From Chitinivibrionales bacterium (lineage in GTDB: Bacteria; Fibrobacterota; Chitinivibrionia; Chitinivibrionales; WJMI01): a stretch of DNA of 8,811 nucleotides. A program made the position numbers and the translations under genes. The stretch covers positions 1 to 8,811 of the forward strand of contig WJJU01000805.1 of assembly GCA_014729595.1 (NCBI GenBank), read 5' to 3'. Positions 1 through 6,776 of this stretch are shown here, piece after piece. Each line of letters starts with the position of its first letter. Within the stretch, counting starts at the first letter, position 1. Below the pieces are notes generated by a model, which was not told the origin of the DNA, did not search any database, and saw only the letters and a list, made by a program, of their open reading frames with translations.

Positions 1-10
1 AAATCAACGT

Positions 11-1921
11 TTGAGTTCACTTTTAGAAGCCATTAGCTCGCCCGCCGACCTGCGCGCCCTTCCCAAGACAAAGTTGCCGGCGGTGGCGGAAGAGATACGC
101 GACATATTGATAGAGACGGTAAGTCGCCGCGGTGGACACCTTGCCTCCAGCTTAGGTGCGGTCGAACTCGCCATAGCACTCCACTACTGCTACAAGACCC
201 CTGAGGACAAGCTGTTGTGGGATGTTGGTCACCAAGCATACGCCCACAAGATTCTCACCGGGCGACGCGAAAGGTTCGACAGCCTGCGCGCATACAAAGG
301 TATCAGCGGTTTTCCTCGAATTTCGGAAAGTGAATACGACAATTTGTCGGTCGGCCACTCATCGACCTCCATATCGGCGGGGTTGGGAATGGCGCTTGCG
401 CGAGATTTGCGTGGAGAATCGCACGGCGTCGTGGCGGTTATAGGCGACGGATCTCTGTCTTCGGGGCTCGCATTCGAGGGACTCAACAATTTCGGATCAT
501 CCTCCACCAATATGACGGTTGTTCTTAACGACAACGAAATGTCCATCTCGAAAAACGTCGGAGCCCTTTCGCGCTATTTGACACGTTTGCTCACCGATAA
601 GCGATACAACAGAATTAAAAGCGATGTTTGGGAGTTGTTGGGCAACCTTCACAACGTCGGCGAGCGTATCAGAACGCTCGTTCACAGCGTCGATGATGCC
701 GTCAAGCATTTCGTAATCCCCGGGAAGCTGTTCGAAGACATGGGTCTTCGGTATTTCGGCCCGATCGACGGGCATAATATTAACGACATGCTGGAGATAT
801 TTCAATTCGTACGTAATGCGGCCAAGGGACCGGTGCTGGTGCATGTGATCACCAAAAAAGGGAAAGGATACCGGTTCGCCGAAAAGGATGCCACCAAATA
901 CCACGGCATAGGCTGCTTTTCGCGAAGCACCGGTGACGTGATCGCTAAAGGCAATGGAGTACCGAGCTACAGCGAGGTGGTCGGCAAAACTCTAACCGAA
1001 ATTGCGGCCGAAAACGAGGATTTGGTGGCGATCACCGCCGCCATGCCTGACGGTACCGGCCTCAAGCATTTCCGCGACGCCTACCCCAAGCGCTTTTTCG
1101 ACGTCGGAATCGCCGAATCCCATGCGGTCACATTCGCCGCGGGTCTGGCCCTTCGCGGCCTTCGACCGGTCGTAGCCGTATACTCCACCTTCCTTCAAAG
1201 AGCATACGACCAAATTATCCATGATGTCGCGCTGGATAAGCTCAATGTGGTGTTCTGCGTTGACCGGGCGGGGCTTGTTGGTGAGGACGGGCCAACGCAC
1301 CATGGTATGTTCGATCTTTCTTTTCTTCGTACGGTACCCAATCTTACGATTATGGCTCCGGCGGACGAAGCCGAGCTTCGCGACATGCTGTTCACCGCCA
1401 TTCATGCGATCGACGGTCCGGTATGCATCCGCTATCCTCGCGGGTGTGGGCGGGGTATACAGATCGACTCGCCGCCGGCGACCATTTCTCAATTAAGCCC
1501 GCGGACAATACGAAAGGGAACCAAGCTCGCGATCGTTTCGGTTGGTCATGCGTTGACCACGGCCGAGTGCGTCTGCGATCTTCTGAAGGACCAAAACATA
1601 AACCCGACCCTCATCGATGCTCGTTTTGTCAAACCATTGGACCTTGATTTTTACCGAGTGCTGACGACAAACCATGACTTCGTTTTCACTATCGAGCACA
1701 ATACCATAACCGGCGGATTCGGGTGCGGCGTACTTGAACTGGCGGCAAGCGAAGGCGTACAAACCCCGATCATACCAATCGGCTACCCCGACCGGTTCGT
1801 CACGCACGGAAAAATGACCGAATTGAGCGAAATAACGGGCATGACACCGGAAAAAATCACCGCACGCATCATGGAATTTGCCGTAACCGCCGGAAGGCGA
1901 AAGGCCAAAAATGGTCAATAG
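11..1921 (+). CDS. dxs: 1-deoxy-D-xylulose-5-phosphate synthase
   Basis: This thiamine-diphosphate enzyme condenses pyruvate and glyceraldehyde 3-phosphate to 1-deoxy-D-xylulose 5-phosphate, the first step of the cytosolic MEP isoprenoid pathway, which also feeds thiamine and pyridoxal synthesis. The product is 636 residues, normal for the family. Family landmarks are all visible: GGH with His43, DVGHQAYAHKILTGRR at 71-86, the ThDP/Mg motif starting GDG at 145-147 with Asn175 in NDNEMSIS, the catalytic Glu369 in DVGIAESHAVTFAAG, Arg397, GEDGPTHHG with His430, and RYPRG at 474-478. No key residue is missing. The TTG start at 11 has no Shine-Dalgarno in the ten preceding bases, and the frame stays open to the window edge, so the true start may lie a few codons further upstream, outside the window. 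The next gene is 302 bases away with its own likely promoter, so the two need not be co-transcribed. Confidence 0.97.
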   Translation: MSSLLEAISSPADLRALPKTKLPAVAEEIRDILIETVSRRGGHLASSLGAVELAIALHYCYKTPEDKLLWDVGHQAYAHKILTGRRERFDSLRAYKGISGFPRISESEYDNLSVGHSSTSISAGLGMALARDLRGESHGVVAVIGDGSLSSGLAFEGLNNFGSSSTNMTVVLNDNEMSISKNVGALSRYLTRLLTDKRYNRIKSDVWELLGNLHNVGERIRTLVHSVDDAVKHFVIPGKLFEDMGLRYFGPIDGHNINDMLEIFQFVRNAAKGPVLVHVITKKGKGYRFAEKDATKYHGIGCFSRSTGDVIAKGNGVPSYSEVVGKTLTEIAAENEDLVAITAAMPDGTGLKHFRDAYPKRFFDVGIAESHAVTFAAGLALRGLRPVVAVYSTFLQRAYDQIIHDVALDKLNVVFCVDRAGLVGEDGPTHHGMFDLSFLRTVPNLTIMAPADEAELRDMLFTAIHAIDGPVCIRYPRGCGRGIQIDSPPATISQLSPRTIRKGTKLAIVSVGHALTTAECVCDLLKDQNINPTLIDARFVKPLDLDFYRVLTTNHDFVFTIEHNTITGGFGCGVLELAASEGVQTPIIPIGYPDRFVTHGKMTELSEITGMTPEKITARIMEFAVTAGRRKAKNGQ

Positions 1922-2223
1922 CGAGCGATGACCGACTAACGCACGCCCATACGCAACACCGCCTTTCGTGGGCTGTCGAAAGTCCCCCGCATGCACCACC
2001 CCGTCATCCAGCGCCGGTTCTCCGACGTCGGCCGATACTCAAACAATGCCTGCATAAACATACCGTCTCTTCCACCGTCTTTGGACGAGTTCCGCGCAAA
2101 GAACTCAGATTGTTGCGCAGATCGTCTTGCCGAAATGATATACTGAAATACGGAACGTATACTCAAAAAAAAGTCGGCAAATAGTCTCCTCACGATTCTT
2201 CGAATCCAAAGGAAGAGGGTATT
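1922..2223. other. Intergenic gap between dxs and the TPR-sulfotransferase gene
   Basis: I see no convincing gene here. A weak inverted repeat (GCCCA at 1945-1949 against TGGGC at 1969-1973) follows dxs but has no T-tract, so it is a poor intrinsic terminator. The right half becomes AT-rich and carries an extended -10 promoter and a good Shine-Dalgarno for the next gene. An 85-codon minus-strand reading frame in this gap has no family resemblance that I recognise. Confidence 0.6.
2136..2144 (+). promoter_or_regulatory. Candidate extended -10 promoter of the TPR-sulfotransferase gene
   Basis: TGATATACT matches the extended -10 consensus TGnTATAAT with one mismatch. A possible -35 (TTGCGC, 2113-2118) is 20 bases upstream, which is too far to count for much, but extended -10 promoters depend little on a -35. 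It would give a leader of about 70 bases. No sigma-28 motif is present, so this gene is probably not in the late flagellar regulon directly. Confidence 0.4.
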
Positions 2224-3957
2224 ATGGCGGATTCACCGATCCACTCACGCGCAACGACAGAAAAAGCTTCCGGCGAAAACTCGGTGGTATCGGAAACGAC
2301 GGCAGCCTTTCGCATGGCGATCGACCATTTCAAACAGGGCGATATGGCCGCGGCACGAGAACTTCTGGAAGCCATTTTGGCGGTACAACCCGATAATGCC
2401 GATGCACTGCACCACCTTGGTCTTGTCGCCTATCACTACAAGCGGTATGATGCCGCCGTTGCGCTCGTTATGCAGGCAATCAGACTCAGCCCGAAAAACT
2501 ATCGATCCCATTTCAACCTGGGAATGATCCTCGAATTGCAGGAAAAATATGATGATGCGATCGCCTGTTATGACACCGTTCTAAGTCTCAATGCGGACTG
2601 TCGGGAAGCTTATCTGCATATTGCGCGCCTTTTCTTACGAACGCGTCGATTTCAAGAGGCCATACACCTTCTTTCGGGGGCTTTGCGACGATTTCCCGAC
2701 GATGTGGCATTACTGAACCGTACCGCCGCCATCCTCAATGCACTCAGTGCGCCCAACGCGGCCATGCCATTCCTTCGACGCGCACTCGAAAAGAATCCCT
2801 CGAACGTTTTCTCGCGACTGATACTCAGTGATTCTTTCAAAACGCTGGGCAAAATCGAGGAGGCGAAAGCGACGGCACGAGAAGTTGTTGAAATCGACCC
2901 TGATGCGGTTTATGCCTATTGCTCCCTTTCTGAAGATGAAAAGTTCCCTAAAGAAGACCCCGTCTTCGAGCTTTTGGAGCGAACCGTCAAACGCGAGGAC
3001 ATTACGCGAACCGCTCGGAAAGATTTACATTTCGCATTGGGTAAGATGTACGCCGACACCGAGGAATATGACAAATCCTTCACTCATTACACCGCGGGAC
3101 ACGCATTGCGACGTGAGATTAACGGTCCTTTTGACCGAGCCGCGTTCGTTCATCGTCTCGAGGAACTTAAGCGCCGCTTCAATCGGCGGTACTATCGAAC
3201 GCATTCGTCCCGCGGCAGTCAATCGGAACGCCCTCTATTTATCGTCGGCATGCCGCGATCCGGGACATCGCTGGTGGAACAGATTCTCGCAAGCCACCCG
3301 GCGGTTTTCGGCGCCGGCGAACTCAGCATTATCCCCACAATCGCTCCACGCCTCTTCAATGCCGACAAACCCGATCGGTCGACTGCTACGCTTTCGGCAG
3401 AGACTCTGAGCGCTTATGCGGAATCATACCTTAAGCACATTTCCGCCGTTGCCGGCGATTCACCGAAAGTGACCGATAAAATGCCGGCCAATCAACTTCA
3501 TCTCTGGCTTATCGCTCTACTTTTTCCCAATACCCGCATCATCCACTGCACGCGGGATCCGTTGGATAACTGTACTGCCTGCTATATCCGCAATTTCAGC
3601 CATCCCCATGAATATGCGGATGATCTGAGCGATCTTGGTTTTTTCTATCGCCAAACGGAACGGCTCATGTCATTTTGGAAAGAAAACATCCCACTGCCCA
3701 TAGTCGACGTCTCGTATGAGCAAATTGTGCGGGACACCGAAGAGACCGTAAGAAGCATACTTGATTTCTGCGGCCTCCCGTGGGACGATCGATGTCTTGA
3801 ATTTCACGAAACAAAACGCAACGTCACCACCGCAAGCCGAACACAGGTGCGCAAGAAAATCTACACGTCGTCGTTGGGCCGATGGAAAACGTATCGCAAT
3901 CATCTTGGACCGCTGACGGCGGAACTCGAAATCACTCCGCCCTCGGCCGATTACTAG
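2224..3957 (+). CDS. TPR-repeat sulfotransferase
   Basis: A 577-residue two-domain protein without signal peptide or membrane segment, so probably cytoplasmic. Residues about 25-300 are tetratricopeptide repeats, for example ADALHHLGLVAYHYKRYDAAV (from 59) and SHFNLGMILELQEKYDDAIACY (from 95). Residues about 336-565 form a PAPS-dependent sulfotransferase domain: the 5'-phosphosulfate loop PRSGTSL at 344-350, Glu366 in GAGE, DKMP at 418-421, the 3'-phosphate motif RDPLDNC at 444-450, and TASRTQVRKKIY (536-547) followed by GRWKTY. The family moves sulfate from PAPS to a hydroxyl or amine of a sugar, peptide or metabolite; the acceptor cannot be read from sequence. The ATG at 2224 has the Shine-Dalgarno AAAGGAAGAGGG ending four bases before it. 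It converges on a flagellin cluster, so flagellin or its glycan is a possible acceptor by position only. Confidence 0.9.
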   Translation: MADSPIHSRATTEKASGENSVVSETTAAFRMAIDHFKQGDMAAARELLEAILAVQPDNADALHHLGLVAYHYKRYDAAVALVMQAIRLSPKNYRSHFNLGMILELQEKYDDAIACYDTVLSLNADCREAYLHIARLFLRTRRFQEAIHLLSGALRRFPDDVALLNRTAAILNALSAPNAAMPFLRRALEKNPSNVFSRLILSDSFKTLGKIEEAKATAREVVEIDPDAVYAYCSLSEDEKFPKEDPVFELLERTVKREDITRTARKDLHFALGKMYADTEEYDKSFTHYTAGHALRREINGPFDRAAFVHRLEELKRRFNRRYYRTHSSRGSQSERPLFIVGMPRSGTSLVEQILASHPAVFGAGELSIIPTIAPRLFNADKPDRSTATLSAETLSAYAESYLKHISAVAGDSPKVTDKMPANQLHLWLIALLFPNTRIIHCTRDPLDNCTACYIRNFSHPHEYADDLSDLGFFYRQTERLMSFWKENIPLPIVDVSYEQIVRDTEETVRSILDFCGLPWDDRCLEFHETKRNVTTASRTQVRKKIYTSSLGRWKTYRNHLGPLTAELEITPPSADY

Positions 3958-4311
3958 GGCGTCTAAAGGATCTTTTCACCAAGGATTCGCTTTCAGAATG
4001 AGCTACGTCGGTGAAGGCCGAGCGAGAAGGTCGGGATGTGACCCTGCAAAACGGGAGTTCGAGGCATATCCTCGGTGCTATGGTGAGGAGACGCAACGAA
4101 CCGGCCAAGTCGTCGCGGTTGGCCTGATGCGCAGCTCATTTCGAAAGCGGCCTTACATTTGCGCACCTTCATGTAGCCCCCCACGCAGCGGCGGCAACGT
4201 TCAACCAAGTACCTCAACCTGTTTGGAGAGCCGTCCCGGCGCTGAGTCGTCGACAACACAGTAGTCACGAAGACTCTTGAACCGACCACGGCGTCCGAAA
4301 ACAAAGCATTT
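3958..4311. other. Convergent intergenic gap, no convincing gene
   Basis: The sulfotransferase gene (plus) and flagellin A (minus) end towards each other here. Two overlapping reading frames of 103 codons (minus, 3993-4304) and 88 codons (plus, 3998-4264) are antisense to each other, rich in Arg and Cys, and resemble nothing I know. An inverted repeat GGCCAA (4103-4108) / TTGGCC (4119-4124) and a weaker one TTCACC (3975-3980) / GGTGAA (4010-4015) are visible, neither with a T-tract. I see no clear intrinsic terminator for either gene, so any termination may be Rho-dependent. Confidence 0.55.
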
Positions 4312-5127
4312 CTACTTAAGAAGACTCAGCACACCCATGCGATACATTGACGCTTGCGACAACATGGCGAGCGAAGCTTGTTGCCTGATTTCGTTTGTCA
4401 CAACGCGATTCAACTCTTCCGCGTCATTCACTTCATTGATTGTCGATTCATAGGCATTACCGTTTTCGATGACCGATTCGGTAATGGAAGCGTGGGCATC
4501 GACCGACCGGATTTGCCCGGTTACTTCTCCGAGGTAACTCAACGCATTCCCATACTGTTCATCAATGAGTTCCAGAGCCCGTTCTTCGGTCTGATTGCCC
4601 GCGTCGCCGTCTATCTCAAGATTTGTCGTATCGACAATATCCACGTTCGTAAATCCGATCTCGAGTTTCTTGGAAATATCGTTGGGATCGAGGTACAAGG
4701 TGGCGACCGTACTGCTGTTTTGGATCAACTGATCGCCATCATAGGTTGTATTCTCTATGATTCGATCGATATCCGTTTTCAGCGAGTCGTACTCGGCCTT
4801 GATTCCTTCCTTAACCACCGGATCTTCTTCACTCCAGTAGCGCTTGACAAGTTCTTTCATACGCTCGACATTATCGACCACATGCGTTCCCGCCTTTTCG
4901 GCAACGGCCAACACGGAGCGTGCACGGCCAAAATCCCGCTGGATAAGCGAGTAACCACGTCGGTCTTGACGCAGTTTTTGGACTTTCATGAATTCCGGCA
5001 CGCCGTCTTCGGGCGCCCGAAATTTTTTTCCCGAGGCGATGCGTTGAAGAGACGATTCGAGTGCTTGGCGCGTGGAACTGTAGAAATTCGCAATGCGATT
5101 CTGGCTGAAATCGACTGTGCCGACCAT
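4312..5127 (-). CDS. fliC: Flagellin, compact (FlaA in this annotation)
   Basis: A filament protein exported by the flagellar type III apparatus and polymerised outside the cell. The 271 residues hold mostly the helical N- and C-terminal D0/D1 segments with little room for outer domains. The N-terminal signature is RIASGKKFRAPED (29-41), diverged from the usual S(S/T)G..IN.A.DD. INNTTYDG-like ENTTYDGDQLI (125-135) matches the D1 consensus, and the C-terminus IRQQASLAMLSQAS...VLSLLK (247-271) is a normal flagellin end. I chose ATG 5127 over GTG 5133 because AAGGGAGG then sits five bases upstream, as in FlaC, while it would overlap the GTG; this start also places RIASG at residue 29 in all three paralogues. 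It is the most divergent of the three and has its own sigma-28 promoter, so it is likely a single-gene transcript. Confidence 0.92.
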   Translation of the reverse strand: MVGTVDFSQNRIANFYSSTRQALESSLQRIASGKKFRAPEDGVPEFMKVQKLRQDRRGYSLIQRDFGRARSVLAVAEKAGTHVVDNVERMKELVKRYWSEEDPVVKEGIKAEYDSLKTDIDRIIENTTYDGDQLIQNSSTVATLYLDPNDISKKLEIGFTNVDIVDTTNLEIDGDAGNQTEERALELIDEQYGNALSYLGEVTGQIRSVDAHASITESVIENGNAYESTINEVNDAEELNRVVTNEIRQQASLAMLSQASMYRMGVLSLLK

Positions 5128-5132
5128 CCCCA

Positions 5133-5162
5133 CCTCCCTTGTGACGTCATGACTTCCCTGTC
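5133..5162 (-). promoter_or_regulatory. Candidate CsrA-binding leader of flagellin A
   Basis: In mRNA sense, a short stem GAC/GTC (5162-5160 with 5153-5151) presents the hexaloop AGGGAA, containing the ANGGA motif that CsrA (RsmA) prefers. A second ANGGA (AGGGA) lies within the Shine-Dalgarno AAGGGAGG, and the two GGA triplets are 20 nt apart. The same spacing and layout occurs before flagellin C. CsrA control of flagellin through paired GGA sites, one covering the ribosome site, is established for B. subtilis hag. Here the stem is only three pairs plus one beyond an A-A mismatch, so the call rests on conservation between the two leaders. Confidence 0.5.
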
Positions 5163-5227
5163 TTCAATCCAGGCTTCCCCTCCCGTCATGAAGACCGACG
5201 TTGAGTAAATCCAACTTCCCCTTAGTT

Positions 5228-5254
5228 ATATCGGCATTCTTTCGGAAAACTTTA
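5228..5254 (-). promoter_or_regulatory. Sigma-28 (FliA) promoter of flagellin A
   Basis: Read on the minus strand this is TAAA (5254-5251), 15 bases, then GCCGATAT (5235-5228), one base from the sigma-28 consensus TAAA-N15-GCCGATAA. It would give a leader of roughly 95 nt that contains the GGA hairpin. Confidence 0.85.
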
Positions 5255-5338
5255 GCCTCTCTCTGTTCATTCTTTTCGTGCCGGAGAGATCCGGTGTGGC
5301 CGGTATATGTCAAACGGATTCTTTTGCGACCTCGAGGT

Positions 5339-6172
5339 TCACTCACGCTCATTATAGAGGCCGGAAACGACGTTGCGATTCATATTGGCCTGTGCGAGCA
5401 TTGCCAAGCCGGCCTCACGTCGAATATAGGCGTCAACTACCCTCAACATCGCTTCGACGTCATCGACTTGGGTGAGTTGTGCAAGCGCTTCGCGTTTCGT
5501 ATCGGCGGTCTTTCCGACGACATATATTTGTCGATCTATCGAGCGATCCATTTGTTGTGCGCCGACTATAAATTTCGCGGCCTTCACGGCGACGGTATCT
5601 ATCGCAATCAAAGCCGATTCCGCGACGGTCGCCGGCGCCGCCGTCCCCGTGAGTGTCGTCAAACCGGTGACGTCGGTCCTCAGTACTAACCGGCTCTCGG
5701 CGGAAGCAAACTGCACATTGAAATTGTTGATTGCCGTCCCGACATCAAGATCAACCGACGTGACCACCCCCGTAACGTATACGTCGGTATTATCATTGAG
5801 CGCCCGAACGAGTGCGGTTTTAAGTCCCTCGAACTCTACGGCCGCCGCCCGGCGTTCATCGGTACCGGGCGCGTAACGATTGTACACCTCGGCCAGTTCA
5901 CGAAGTGCCGCGACGTCTTCGTAGACCAAGCTACCTATTTTCACGGCTTTTGCGGAGTATGCTTTGGTTGAAAGAAGGTTTTGCTTGATGCTTCGATAAT
6001 CTCGCAATTCGCTTTCGAGACCGAGAGAACGGACATAGCCGCCAAAGTCATCCTGAGGTTTCGCGATGCGCTCGCCGGAAGCGACACGCGAAAATGTGCC
6101 GGTTAAGGCCGCATCGCTTTCGGCAAGAATGCGAGTGATACGGTTCCCCGGGTAATTGGGTCCGCTCAACAT
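5339..6172 (-). CDS. fliC: Flagellin paralogue with altered ends (FlaB in this annotation)
   Basis: A 277-residue flagellin that aligns without gaps to FlaC, about 54% identical by hand count. Shared stretches include ASG.RI..P.DDF.GYV.SLG (31-51), VYEDVA.LRELAE.YNRY (83-100), AAVEFE..KTA (110-120) and TGLTTLTGTAAPAT (169-182). ATG 6172 is preferred to the upstream TTG 6217: GGAG (6183-6180) lies seven bases before it, the TTG has no Shine-Dalgarno, and only ATG 6172 makes the paralogues colinear. The last residues run RREAGLAMLAQANMNRNVV, then SGLYNERE. The usual hydrophobic end (LSLLK or IMRLFM) is replaced by a charged NERE tail, in the D0 region that packs the filament core. It may be a minor or position-specific filament subunit. 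Its leader, about 70 nt, lacks the GGA hairpin shared by the other two. Confidence 0.9.
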   Translation of the reverse strand: MLSGPNYPGNRITRILAESDAALTGTFSRVASGERIAKPQDDFGGYVRSLGLESELRDYRSIKQNLLSTKAYSAKAVKIGSLVYEDVAALRELAEVYNRYAPGTDERRAAAVEFEGLKTALVRALNDNTDVYVTGVVTSVDLDVGTAINNFNVQFASAESRLVLRTDVTGLTTLTGTAAPATVAESALIAIDTVAVKAAKFIVGAQQMDRSIDRQIYVVGKTADTKREALAQLTQVDDVEAMLRVVDAYIRREAGLAMLAQANMNRNVVSGLYNERE

Positions 6173-6247
6173 GGTATAACTCCGAGTCCGAGCCTTGAGG
6201 ACCGCCTTGACGCCCAAGACCCGTTTGCGTTCACTTTCCCCATTTAA

Positions 6248-6274
6248 TTATCGGCACTTTTCCGGATTTCTTTA
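6248..6274 (-). promoter_or_regulatory. Sigma-28 (FliA) promoter of flagellin B
   Basis: On the minus strand TAAA (6274-6271), 15 bases, GCCGATAA (6255-6248): an exact match to the sigma-28 consensus in both elements and spacing. It also supports ATG 6172 as the start, since it leaves a leader of about 70 nt. The stretch between here and the plus-strand terminator at 6395 holds nothing else that I recognise. Confidence 0.9.
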
Positions 6275-6394
6275 GCACTTTTCGAAAATTTAGACCAAAT
6301 AGTACTCTCCGTCGAACCAAGGAGTTATCTTCCGGCAGCTTTATTGGGCGAATAATTGCGCCGAGCAGGTTTGCAGTTAATTGATTGCGTGTGA

Positions 6395-6416
6395 CCTGAC
6401 CTTAGGTCAGGTTTTT
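6395..6416 (+). terminator. Intrinsic terminator on the plus strand without an evident gene
   Basis: CCTGACC (6395-6401), loop TTA, GGTCAGG (6405-6411), then TTTTT (6412-6416). The stem is perfect and the T-tract lies only on the plus strand; read on the minus strand the hairpin has no U-tail. The nearest plus-strand gene ends about 2.4 kb upstream, so the cognate transcript is unknown. It could end an antisense or small RNA starting inside or upstream of flagellin B. Confidence 0.6.
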
Positions 6417-6464
6417 CCTGGTTGGCCCCTTAACACAAATTGTGCTCGGAGAAATAACTCGTCG

Positions 6465-6704
6465 AAAGAGCCCGCCGTACCGATTCTCGAGGCGAGCGCA
6501 AAACCACTTCAAAGCTGCTTCTCTGTCCTCAAGGAAATACGCTTCCTGTTCCTCGGGTCGGCGCTTTGCCCGCGGCTTTCTTCAGATCCCACCTCGCGGC
6601 GGGCACCCTTGCCGTCCGGCTAACACTTCCCCCTGTCGGGCGTGTAGTGGACTAAGAGGCAATCATCTCCGCACAACCAAGAAGGTGCGCCCGGCAGGGC
6701 GCAC
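6465..6704 (-). ncRNA. Structured RNA resembling HEARO / IsrB omega RNA, orphan
   Basis: No credible protein reads here, yet the minus strand folds densely. In order (5' to 3'): GTGCGCCC/GGGCGCAC, eight perfect pairs with loop TGCC (6704-6685); ACAC/GTGT enclosing CCC/GGG (6645-6622); GCC/GGC (6620-6611); CCCGCC/GGTGGG closed by a GCGA tetraloop (6603-6588); then the run GATCTGAAGAAAGCCGCGGG, GGCAAAGC and CGAGGAACAGGAAGCGTA; finally GCTCGCC/GGCGGGC (6497-6470). From memory this order of motifs (GGCAAGGGTG, GNRA hairpin, ATCTGAAGAAAGCC, GGCAAA, CGAGGAACA) is that of HEARO RNA, the guide-bearing omega RNA of IsrB-type IS200/IS605 nickases. No HNH or RuvC gene follows, so it would be non-autonomous or a relic. 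The 5' end is fairly clear from the hairpin; the 3' end is uncertain by tens of bases. Another dispersed structured repeat is the main alternative. Confidence 0.5.
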
Positions 6705-6710
6705 AAATCG

Positions 6711-6745
6711 AAAAAGGGACGATAGGCATTACGCCTTCGCCCCTT
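6711..6745 (-). terminator. Intrinsic terminator of flagellin C
   Basis: On the minus strand AAGGGGCGA (6745-6737, overlapping TT at 6744-6745) and AGGC pair with GCCT, a bulged A and TCGTCCCTT, with loop GTAAT and one G-U pair, followed by TTTTT (to 6711). It lies 31 bases after the flagellin C stop. The structured RNA element begins six bases beyond it. Confidence 0.8.
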
Positions 6746-6776
6746 CCTTTGCCAGTGCCAAACGGCTTAACTCGGC

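Noticed and set aside
3993..4304. Small genes in the convergent gap, on either strand
   Set aside because: The two frames overlap antisense, have odd composition and lack convincing ribosome sites, so I left the gap unannotated as genes.
5131..5133. GTG as the start of flagellin A
   Set aside because: The Shine-Dalgarno AAGGGAGG would overlap it; ATG 5127 has ideal five-base spacing and aligns with the paralogues.
4354..5208. 284-codon plus-strand open frame
   Set aside because: It is the complement of flagellin A, whose family identity, promoter and ribosome site are clear; the plus-strand product has no family features.
6215..6217. TTG as the start of flagellin B
   Set aside because: It adds 15 basic residues absent from the paralogues and has no ribosome site; ATG 6172 has GGAG at seven bases.
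6465..6704. Group II intron or c-di-GMP riboswitch as the identity of the structured RNA
   Set aside because: I could not find a group II domain V (AGC or CGC triad hairpin with a GNRA loop) or the GEMM riboswitch core pattern. The position downstream of a gene and its terminator also argues against a riboswitch.
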